37,344 bases of DNA from an uncultured Thermoleophilia bacterium (GTDB lineage Bacteria; Actinomycetota; Thermoleophilia; UBA2241). This document shows, piece after piece, positions 22,131 through 29,241 of this stretch; positions within the stretch are counted from its first letter, which is position 1, and every line of letters begins with the position of its first letter. The stretch covers positions 1-37,344 of the forward strand of contig CAIOZS010000050.1 of the NCBI GenBank assembly GCA_903862845.1. The letters run 5' to 3'. The position numbers and the translations under genes are program-made. The notes below the pieces were generated by a model. The model made no database searches. It was given only the letters and a program-made list of their open reading frames with translations, and was not told where the DNA came from.

Positions 22131-22139
22131 CCCCGCCGG

Positions 22140-23048
22140 TTACTGCGCCGGGCGCCAGTCCCGCTTCATCGCCGCCCACACGGCATCGGCAATGCGCCAG
22201 GCGCCCTCGTTGGTGAAATGGACGCCGTCGCCGCTGCGCAGCGCGGCGATGAAGCCGCCCTTCTTCGTCGCAAGAAGGTCGTAGGTGTCCACGTAGACGA
22301 CCTTGGGGTGCTTTGCGGCTGCCGCCTCAAAGAGCTGGTTAAGGCGCTTCGCCTGGTTGGTCTGCCCTTTCTCGGGCATCACCGGGAGACCGACCCAGTA
22401 GACCCGCTTCACGCCCTCGTGCAGCATCATCAGCATGAGTCTCTCGGCGCGATGCTGGTATTCCTTGAGCCATGACCCTTTGGGATACGAGGTGAACGTG
22501 CCCTTGGCGATCATCGGCATGCCGGGATCGTTGATGCCGATCATGAACACGCCCACGTCGGGGTGGCCGGCGTCGAGCTGCGCCTGGAGGTGCGCCGGCC
22601 AATCGACAGGGTCGGGGTTGGTGAGGCGCGACGAGACCTGGTAGTCGGTGCGCACCTTCATGAGCCCGCTCTGCGCGCCGTGCTGCGCGAACAGGACGCC
22701 GGGCAGGCCGGCAAGCGAATCGCCGCCGAAGTACACGCGCAGCGGGTGCTTCTTGGTGGGCTTGTCGAGCGGCGGCTTGGTGGGGCTGGGCGACGGGCTT
22801 GGGGGCGGCGTCGCCGAAGCGGACGGCGCCGGCGACGCGGACGCCGCCGCGGGCGTCGCCTGGGCGAGCGGCGGGGTCCCGGTGCCGGTGGCCGGGCTGC
22901 GCCCGGCGAGCAGCACCACACCGGCGAGGGCGACCGCGGCCACGCCGAGGACGACCAGACCGATGATCAGGGACCGGCGGCGGCGGGCCTTCTGCTGCCG
23001 GCGCCGCCGCGCGCGCCGGTCATCACCTTCGAATCGCGCGTTCTCCAT
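22140..23048 (-). CDS. SGNH/GDSL hydrolase of the DUF459 type, membrane-anchored
   Basis: A 302-residue protein. A very basic N-terminus (ARRRRQQKARRRR) is followed by one membrane span (SLIIGLVVLGVAAVALAGVV), a Pro/Ser/Ala linker (about 55-95) and an extracytoplasmic SGNH domain. The serine block is VYFGGDSLAGLPG, the Asn block FMIGINDPGMP, and the C-terminal Asp-x-x-His block GDGVHFTNEGAW. DUF459 members are thought to add or remove O-acetyl groups on envelope polysaccharides. The architecture closely parallels the CapA protein encoded next, suggesting the pair works on the same surface polymer (inference). Confidence 0.88.
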   Translation of the reverse strand: MENARFEGDDRRARRRRQQKARRRRSLIIGLVVLGVAAVALAGVVLLAGRSPATGTGTPPLAQATPAAASASPAPSASATPPPSPSPSPTKPPLDKPTKKHPLRVYFGGDSLAGLPGVLFAQHGAQSGLMKVRTDYQVSSRLTNPDPVDWPAHLQAQLDAGHPDVGVFMIGINDPGMPMIAKGTFTSYPKGSWLKEYQHRAERLMLMMLHEGVKRVYWVGLPVMPEKGQTNQAKRLNQLFEAAAAKHPKVVYVDTYDLLATKKGGFIAALRSGDGVHFTNEGAWRIADAVWAAMKRDWRPAQ

Positions 23049-23167
23049 CGCTGCCGATTATGCCATCGACAGGTTCGCGACACGAACGCCGGGCGGGCTC
23101 CTACCCTGCAGGCCCGCCTCTTGGTATGGTCCGTCTCGACATGCCGTCGACGACACGAGGAGCGGGA

Positions 23168-24841
23168 ATGGACCCGACCAGGAAAGACGCGAGCCTGCCG
23201 GACTACGCGCTCGTCGAGCGCCGCGAGATGCTTCGCGGCATGGGCGACGGCGAGGAGACGCTCGCGCGGATCCAGGTCGGCGTGGTCAGTAGCTGGGGCG
23301 AGCTGAACCCAGCCGCTGCGCACCTCGACAGGGTGTCGCAGGCTGTGAAGGCGGGCGTGTGGGCGGCCGGCGGCACGCCGCGCGAGCTCGTCGTGAGCTC
23401 TCTGTGCACCAGCCTCGCCGGCGACGACCGCTACCTTCTGCCGTACCGGGACGTGGTCGCCGCCTACATCGAGACTATGGCTCGGGCGAGCCTCCTCGAC
23501 GCCCTGGTGCTGGTCCCGGTCTGCGACGACGTGATCCCCGCCCACCTCATGGCCGCGGCGCGGCTCGACCTGCCGGCCGTTGTGGTGACCGGCGGCTACA
23601 TGCGGCTCAACCGCTGGCGCGGCGCGCCGGTGGATCCGCTGCAGGTGGCCGCCGGCCATTTCGTGGATCACCAGGAGGGGCGCATCGACGCCGCCGAGCT
23701 CGCCGAGATCGTCGACCGCGGCTGTCCGGGCGGCGGCGCCTGCCCGGTCATGGGCACGGCCAACACGATGGCCGCGCTGGCCGAGGCGCTCGGCATGTCG
23801 CTGCCCGGCAACGCCGCGACGCCGGGCGCGGACTCGCGCCTGCTGCGCCTGGCTTTTCGGGCCGGACAGCAGGTCGTCGCGCTGCACCAACGCGGCGTGA
23901 CGCCGGCGCGAATCCTCACGCCGGAGGCGTTCGAGAACGCCATCCGCGTGCTCATGGCGGTGGGCGGCTCCACCAACGGCGTGCTGCATCTTCAGGCGGT
24001 GGCGGCCGAGCTCGGCCTCGCGCTCGAGCCCGAGCTCTTCAACCGCCTGAATGCCGGCACGCCGCTGATCTGCGACGTCGCCCCGTCGGGCTCCGGCACG
24101 CACTTCATGGCCGAGCTCGACGAGGCAGGCGGCGTGCAGGCGGTCATGAAGGAGCTCGAGCCGCTGCTGCACACGCAGGCGCTCACGGTCACAGGGGAGG
24201 AGCTGGGGCGGAGCCTCGCGGTCGCGCGGGTGCGCGACCGCGGCATCATCCGCCCGCTGGCCGACCCGCTGGCGCCCGAAGGCGGTCTGCGCTTCCTGCG
24301 CGGCTCACTGGCGCCGAGGGGCGCTCTCGTCAAGTCGTCGGCGGTGCCCGCCGCCATGCAGCGGCACCGCGGGCCGGCGCGTCTGTTTGCCCGCGAGGAG
24401 GATGCCGTCGACGCCCTCGCCGGCGGCCTGCTCGCGCCCGGCGACGTGGTCGTGCTGCGCTACGCGGGCCCGCGCGGCGACCCGGGCATGCGCCTGCAGC
24501 AGCGCTTTCTGTGGCAGCTCGCGGCGCGCGGGCTGCACGACCGCATCGCCTTCGTCACCGACGGGCGCATCAGCGGCACCAACAAGGGGTGCGCGGTCAC
24601 GCACGTGGCGCCGGAGGCGGCGGCCGGCGGACCCCTGGCGCTCGTGGAAGAGGGTGACCGCATCGCCGTCGACATCCCGGCCGGCACGCTGGAGCTCGAG
24701 GTGCCGGCCGCTGAGCTGCGCCGGCGCCGGGACGCCTGGCGGCCGCCGGCGCCGCAGACTCCCGGCGGCTGGCTCAGCGTGTACGCGCGCCTCGCGCGCT
24801 CGGCCGACGCCGGCGCCGCTCTGGACTACGGAGCCGAGTAG
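23168..24841 (+). CDS. IlvD/Edd-superfamily dehydratase with non-canonical active site
   Basis: A 557-residue cytosolic protein along the whole IlvD/Edd fold: VGVVSSWGELNPAAAHL, then PVCDDVIPAHLMAAARLDLP, GACPVMGTANTM, and near the C-terminus DGRISGTNKGCAVTHVAPEA and GDRIAVDIP. Two expected residues differ. The first Fe-S ligand Cys (TPCN in dihydroxy-acid dehydratase) is A49, and the carbamylated metal-binding Lys of CDK is D121. The other ligands C119 and C192 and the catalytic Ser (S469) are kept. The chemistry may therefore differ from ordinary sugar-acid or branched-chain dehydratases. The start at 23168 is supported by GAGGAG nine bases upstream. Convergent with a transporter/kinase operon. 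Confidence 0.85.
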   Translation: MDPTRKDASLPDYALVERREMLRGMGDGEETLARIQVGVVSSWGELNPAAAHLDRVSQAVKAGVWAAGGTPRELVVSSLCTSLAGDDRYLLPYRDVVAAYIETMARASLLDALVLVPVCDDVIPAHLMAAARLDLPAVVVTGGYMRLNRWRGAPVDPLQVAAGHFVDHQEGRIDAAELAEIVDRGCPGGGACPVMGTANTMAALAEALGMSLPGNAATPGADSRLLRLAFRAGQQVVALHQRGVTPARILTPEAFENAIRVLMAVGGSTNGVLHLQAVAAELGLALEPELFNRLNAGTPLICDVAPSGSGTHFMAELDEAGGVQAVMKELEPLLHTQALTVTGEELGRSLAVARVRDRGIIRPLADPLAPEGGLRFLRGSLAPRGALVKSSAVPAAMQRHRGPARLFAREEDAVDALAGGLLAPGDVVVLRYAGPRGDPGMRLQQRFLWQLAARGLHDRIAFVTDGRISGTNKGCAVTHVAPEAAAGGPLALVEEGDRIAVDIPAGTLELEVPAAELRRRRDAWRPPAPQTPGGWLSVYARLARSADAGAALDYGAE

Positions 24842-24842
24842 G

Positions 24843-24856
24843 GGCGGGACCCCGCC
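24843..24856. terminator. Short GC hairpin between convergent genes
   Basis: GGCGGG, loop AC, CCCGCC, immediately after the dehydratase stop and before the MFS stop. It is short and has no U-tract. Confidence 0.25.
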
Positions 24857-24867
24857 GCCTCCCGCGG

Positions 24868-26142
24868 TCAGACGCTCGTCGACTCTCCAACCGGCGTCGC
24901 GGCCGGCGCCGCGCCGGAGACGCCCGCGGCCGCCGGCGCGGCATCCTTGAGGCGCGACACCACCAGCGCGCCCAGCGCGAGTAGCACCGCGGACAGCAGC
25001 AACGACACGGTGAACGAGCCATCGGCGGTGCGCAGGGCGGCCATGATGTAGACGTAGACCACAGAGACCTGCCCGCAGAGCTGGATGAGCCCGTTGGAGG
25101 TGCCCTCCGGCGTGGGGTGGGTGATCTCCGCGGCGTATTGCATGCCGAGCGGGAGCACGGCGACGAGGAAGAAGCCCAGGACCGCGGCAAAGGCGTAGAG
25201 CAGCCAGATGGACGACACGAAGGCGATGCCCAGCATCCCGGGCACGGTCGCCACGAGGGCGATGACCAGGAAGCGGATGCGTCTTCCCCGCCGGTCGGAC
25301 AGCGCCGAGAGGACGACCGCCCCGATGATGCCGGCGAGCAGCATCACGGCGCCCATCACGCCGGCTTCGGTCGGGCTGAAGCCGCGCGGGTGGATGATCT
25401 GCTCGACCCAGGTGGTCACGCCGTTGAAGGCGCCCATGACAATGAAAGCGACGCCCAGCATGATCAGGAAGGGCCTGACGGTGAGCGCGTGCTTGAGGCC
25501 GTCGAGCATGAGGGCGCGCTCGTCCATGCCGGGCGGGCACGGCGGCGTCGCCGGCCTCTCCCGCGCCAGCGCCAGGAACGCGACCGCAGTGGCAGCGGCC
25601 AGCAGGCCGTACACGAGCTGCAGCGTCGCGATCGACATCATGTCGGCGAGGATCGGCGTGAGGACCATGCCCAGCGCGACGCCGAGCATGCTGGCCAGTG
25701 TGACCAGGCCGACGGCCGTCGCCCGCTGGCGCGGCGCAAACCAGTTGGCCGGGACCTTGGTCCACGAATCCAGCAGAAACGGCTGAGCGACGGCGATACC
25801 GATCGTGGTGAGCAGTACCAGCGTGAAGTTGGTGCCGACCAGGCCGCGGGCGATGCCGAAGACCGCCATCATCACGACGCCGAAGCCGACGGCGATGCGG
25901 AAGCCGCGCGTGTCGATCACCCAGGCGGCCGGCAACGACAGGGGGATGAAGGCGATCATGAACGTCATCGCCAGCAGGCCGATCCACAGGTCGGACACGC
26001 TGTAGTACTTGGCCGCGAGGCTGGTGATCGGCGCGTAGCTGATCCAGAGCATCTGGATGGTGACGTTCACCAGCATGAAGACGGCGAGAACCACCCAGCG
26101 GTAGCCGTACACGCGGTACTCGCTGCTCGCCGGCGCGCTCAC
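24868..26142 (-). CDS. MFS transporter co-transcribed with FGGY kinase
   Basis: A 424-residue, 12-span transporter. The helix 2-3 loop has SLPAAWVIDTRGFRIAVGFG, the D-x-x-G-(x)R MFS signature, and the second half has ALSDRRGRRIRFLVIAL. The overall pattern (APITSLAAKYYSVSDLWIGL near the N-terminus) is like FLVCR/DIRC2-type MFS proteins. It overlaps the FGGY kinase gene by 4 bp (GTGA), so it is the probable importer of the kinase substrate or a related compound. The last 25 residues are an Ala/Pro-rich tail. Substrate unknown. Confidence 0.88.
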   Translation of the reverse strand: MSAPASSEYRVYGYRWVVLAVFMLVNVTIQMLWISYAPITSLAAKYYSVSDLWIGLLAMTFMIAFIPLSLPAAWVIDTRGFRIAVGFGVVMMAVFGIARGLVGTNFTLVLLTTIGIAVAQPFLLDSWTKVPANWFAPRQRATAVGLVTLASMLGVALGMVLTPILADMMSIATLQLVYGLLAAATAVAFLALARERPATPPCPPGMDERALMLDGLKHALTVRPFLIMLGVAFIVMGAFNGVTTWVEQIIHPRGFSPTEAGVMGAVMLLAGIIGAVVLSALSDRRGRRIRFLVIALVATVPGMLGIAFVSSIWLLYAFAAVLGFFLVAVLPLGMQYAAEITHPTPEGTSNGLIQLCGQVSVVYVYIMAALRTADGSFTVSLLLSAVLLALGALVVSRLKDAAPAAAGVSGAAPAATPVGESTSV

Positions 26143-27764
26143 GTCGCCCCCCTTGCCTCGCCGGTCTTCACCGGCGCATCGCGGTTGAGGCGCCGGTAGA
26201 GAGGGCGCATCCGTTTGTGGATCTCGAGGAAGGTCTGATAGCGCTCATCGTACACCGCGCGATTGACCGCCTGTGGCTCGAAGACGCGCTCGAGCTCGAC
26301 CAGCTCGGGCACATCGGCGAAGCCGATCTCGCCGAGCCCCGCGGCGGCTATCCACGCGGCGCCGCGGGCGTTGCCCTGGATCGGGTCCTTCACCTGGTGC
26401 ACCGTCACGCCGAGCACGTCGGCGAAGATCTGGCACCAGACGGCGGAGCTCGCGCCGCCGCCCACCAGGTTGAGGGTCTCGATGGGCCGGCGGAGGAACT
26501 TCTGCACCGGCCCCATCAGCCAGCGCGTGTTGAGGGCGACGCCCTCAAGGAAGGCGCGCACGATGTCCGCGCGCGTGTGCTCGAGCGAGAGATTGTAGAG
26601 GCCGGCGCGCAGGGTGCGGTCGTCGACCGGCGCGCGCTCCCCCCAGATCCACGGCGTGTAGAGCACGCCGTTGCTGCCGGGCGGCACGCGCGCCGCCATC
26701 TGGTCGAAGATCTTGAAGACGTCGGGCTGCTTCTCTGCGGCGAGCAGCTCGTCCTTGTGGTACAGGATGTTGTCGCGCAGAAAGGTGAGATTGCCGCCGG
26801 CCGTGGCCTGCAGGGCGGTGAGCAGCCAGCGGCCGGGCACGGCGCAGGGCACCGAGGCCAGGCTGCGGAAGATGTCGGTGCGCTTGAACGGCACGTGTGC
26901 ACACACCCACGACGACGTGCCCACGTACAGGTGCGCCGCGTAGTCGGCCACCGCGCCGGCGCCCACGGCGGCGGCGGTGTTGTCGATGGCGCCGGCGACG
27001 ACCTGCGTCCCCGGCGCCAGCCCGAGTGCCTCCGCCGCCGCCGGCGTCAGCGCGCCGAGCACCTCCGTGCACTTGACGATCTCGGGCAGCTTGTCCGCGG
27101 CGATGCCGCAGTCCTTCACGAGGCCGGCGTCGTACCTGACGTCGTCGGCGTCGCGGTTGTCCGTCACCCAGCTCGTGAGGATCGAGTCGAAGGTGGCGAC
27201 GAAGCGGCCCGTCAGGCGCAGGTTCAGGTAGTCGAGCACGTTGAGGAACTTGAAGGTGCGCTCGTAGACCTCGGGAAAGGCGTCGCGCACGAGGAGCATG
27301 TGCGCCGCGGGGTCCTTGCCGGTAGGCGACGGCATGCCGCCGGTGAGGCGGATCCAGCGGCGGATGCGCGGCAGGCTCATGCCCTGCATGGTGGCGACGC
27401 CGCCGAACTGCCGGCGCAGGTGCGCCGCGCCGCGCATGTCCATCCAGAGGATGCAGGCCATGAGGGCGCGCCCCTCGCGGTCGACCGGCACGGTGCCCTC
27501 GCCCTGGGTGCTGCAGCAGACGGCGGCGACCGCGGACGTCGGACCGGCGTGGCCGGCGAGCAGTCGCCGCGTGGCGGCAACCAGCGCCCGCCACCAGTCT
27601 TCCGGCGCCTGCTCGGCGCCGCCGCCCGGAAGCACGTGCAGGGCGACAGGCTCGTTCTCCCAGGCGGCCACTCGCCCGTCGACGCCGATGAGCGCGACTT
27701 TCGCGCCCGACGTACCCAGGTCGACGGCCAGCACGTACTTCGCTGACGACGCTTTCGCCTTCAT
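26139..27764 (-). CDS. FGGY-family carbohydrate kinase (xylulokinase-like)
   Basis: A 541-residue cytosolic sugar kinase. The phosphate-1 loop is VLAVDLGTSGAKVALIGVDG at residues about 11-30. CSTQGEGTVPVDREGRAL follows, then WMDMRG, GAIDNTAAAVGAGAVADYAA with the catalytic Asp, TPWIWGERAPV and LNLVGGGASSAVWCQIFADV for the adenosine site. This order fits xylulokinase and related pentulose or polyol kinases, but the substrate cannot be read from sequence. The ATG at 27764 lies 6 bp after TATGCT, so the mRNA may be leaderless. It is the first gene of an operon with an MFS transporter. Confidence 0.9.
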   Translation of the reverse strand: MKAKASSAKYVLAVDLGTSGAKVALIGVDGRVAAWENEPVALHVLPGGGAEQAPEDWWRALVAATRRLLAGHAGPTSAVAAVCCSTQGEGTVPVDREGRALMACILWMDMRGAAHLRRQFGGVATMQGMSLPRIRRWIRLTGGMPSPTGKDPAAHMLLVRDAFPEVYERTFKFLNVLDYLNLRLTGRFVATFDSILTSWVTDNRDADDVRYDAGLVKDCGIAADKLPEIVKCTEVLGALTPAAAEALGLAPGTQVVAGAIDNTAAAVGAGAVADYAAHLYVGTSSWVCAHVPFKRTDIFRSLASVPCAVPGRWLLTALQATAGGNLTFLRDNILYHKDELLAAEKQPDVFKIFDQMAARVPPGSNGVLYTPWIWGERAPVDDRTLRAGLYNLSLEHTRADIVRAFLEGVALNTRWLMGPVQKFLRRPIETLNLVGGGASSAVWCQIFADVLGVTVHQVKDPIQGNARGAAWIAAAGLGEIGFADVPELVELERVFEPQAVNRAVYDERYQTFLEIHKRMRPLYRRLNRDAPVKTGEARGAT

Positions 27765-27768
27765 GGCC

Positions 27769-27784
27769 GCAGCATAGCACCGGC
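27769..27784 (-). promoter_or_regulatory. 16-bp promoter element, copy 1 (FGGY kinase)
   Basis: Minus strand GCCGGTGCTATGCTGC contains an extended -10 (TG-N-TATGCT). The hexamer ends 6 bp before the kinase ATG, which fits leaderless transcription. The identical 16-mer occurs upstream of the trans-sulfuration gene at 32653-32668. No TTGACA-like -35 is visible. Confidence 0.45.
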
Positions 27785-27890
27785 CTCGGCGCCGCCGGCC
27801 TCCTCCTCCTGCACTCTCATCAGACTCACAGGCGTCGTCCAGCAGGCTCTCAGCCACGGCGACTATGTTGCATCTCATGAGGAACGAATT

Positions 27891-28112
27891 GCTCATTCGG
27901 GACAGCGACCACCGGGGAACGCCTGCGGCCAGGAAGCCCTCGCGCGCGCAGCAGGTGGCCCTGCCCGCCCAGCACGAGGAGGCCGACATGACGACCGCGA
28001 TGCTCATTCGGGACGGTGACTGCCGAGAGGCGCTGCGCCCCGAGGGACCAGCGCCCGTCGTCGACGTGGTCCTGCCGGTCTACAACGAGGAGGCCGACCT
28101 CAGTCGCAGCGT
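27891..28112 (+). repeat. 111-bp tandem duplication at the start of the GT2 gene
   Basis: Copies 27891-28001 and 28002-28112 share GCTCATTCGGGAC at their starts and GAGGAGGCCGAC near their ends, with identical 111-bp spacing (37 codons) at both marks. The middle has diverged. In copy 2 the end segment encodes NEEAD of the glycosyltransferase; in copy 1 the same bases form the Shine-Dalgarno for the ATG at 27988. Confidence 0.65.
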
Positions 28113-29241
28113 CCTGCGTCTGCACGACTTCCTCGAGGGGCACTTCCCCTTCACCTACCGCATCACCATCGCCGACAACGCCAGTACCGACGAGACCTGG
28201 GCCGTGGCGTTGGGACTCGCGGCGAACGTGCCCCACGTCACTGCCTTCCACCTCGACGAGAAGGGCCGCGGACGCGCCCTGAAGGCGGCTTGGTCGCGCA
28301 GCGACGCCTCCGTGCTGGTCTACATGGACATCGATCTTTCCACGGACCTCGCGGCGCTTCTGCCGCTCGTCGCGCCGCTCGTCTCGGGGCACTCCGATCT
28401 GGCCATCGGAACACGTCTGACGCGCGCGTCGGTGGTCGCACGCGGGCCCAAGCGCGAGCTCATCTCACGCTGCTACAACCGGCTCACGCGCCTGGCCCTG
28501 CGCTGCCGTTTCAGCGACGCGCAGTGCGGCTTCAAGGCCATCCGCGCCGACCGCGCCCGCAGGCTGCTGCCGTGGGTCGAGGACGATGGTTGGTTCTTCG
28601 ACACCGAGCTGCTCGCGATCGCCGAGCGCGCCGGCCTGCGCATCCACGAGGTCCCGGTGGACTGGACCGACGACCCCGATTCGCGCGTGCGGATCGTCAG
28701 TACCGCGATCGCCGACCTCAAGGGCATAGCGCGGCTGCGCCGCGCCCTCGCGCAACATCGTCTGCCGCTGGCCGCGCTGGGCGGCGGGCGCGCCGCGGCG
28801 GCCGCCGCCCGCAGGCGCGGGCGGCTGCTCGGCCAGCTCGTCAGCTTCGGCCTCATCGGCGTGGCCAGCACGCTCGCCTACGCGGCGCTCTACCTTGTGC
28901 TGCGTGAGGTCATGCCCGCTCAGGCGGCCAACGCGCTGTCCCTGCTCGTGACCGCGGTCGCGAACACGGCGGCCAACCGGCGCATCACCTTCGGCGTGCG
29001 CGGCGCCGGCGGCCGGGTGCGTGTCCAGTCTCAAGGGCTCGTCGTCTTCGCCCTCGGGCTCGCCGTGACGAGCGGCAGCCTCTTCCTGCTGCGCCGCTTC
29101 GACCCTGCGGCGAGCCACGGCGTGGAACTGGCGGTACTGATCGCCGCCAGCGTGGTCGCCACTTTGCTGCGCTTCGTGCTGTTCCGCGCCTGGATCTTCC
29201 CTCAGCGGCGCCTGCGCACCACAACCACCAGCCTGCCATGA
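27988..29241 (+). CDS. Glycosyltransferase family 2 fused to GtrA-like membrane domain
   Basis: A 417-residue protein. The GT-A domain (about 20-260) has VVDVVLPVYNEEADLSRSVL, IADNASTDETW, VYMDIDLSTDL (DxD) and RFSDAQCGFKAIRADRARRL followed by WFFDTELLAIAERAG, a dolichol/polyprenyl-phosphate mannosyl or glucosyl transferase pattern. The C-terminal GtrA-like part has four membrane spans starting LVSFGLIGVASTLAYAALYL. GtrA helps move polyprenyl-linked sugars across the membrane. I prefer ATG 27988 because GAGGAGG lies five bases upstream; ATG 27865 would add a diverged duplicate. It overlaps the next gene by 4 bp (ATGA), supplying a lipid-linked donor to it (inference). Confidence 0.88.
   Translation: MTTAMLIRDGDCREALRPEGPAPVVDVVLPVYNEEADLSRSVLRLHDFLEGHFPFTYRITIADNASTDETWAVALGLAANVPHVTAFHLDEKGRGRALKAAWSRSDASVLVYMDIDLSTDLAALLPLVAPLVSGHSDLAIGTRLTRASVVARGPKRELISRCYNRLTRLALRCRFSDAQCGFKAIRADRARRLLPWVEDDGWFFDTELLAIAERAGLRIHEVPVDWTDDPDSRVRIVSTAIADLKGIARLRRALAQHRLPLAALGGGRAAAAAARRRGRLLGQLVSFGLIGVASTLAYAALYLVLREVMPAQAANALSLLVTAVANTAANRRITFGVRGAGGRVRVQSQGLVVFALGLAVTSGSLFLLRRFDPAASHGVELAVLIAASVVATLLRFVLFRAWIFPQRRLRTTTTSLP

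Noticed and set aside
24305-25987. Very long minus-strand frame over the dehydratase end and MFS gene
   Set aside because: Its translation is Arg/His-rich low-complexity shadow. The MFS frame in the same region has the proper membrane helices.
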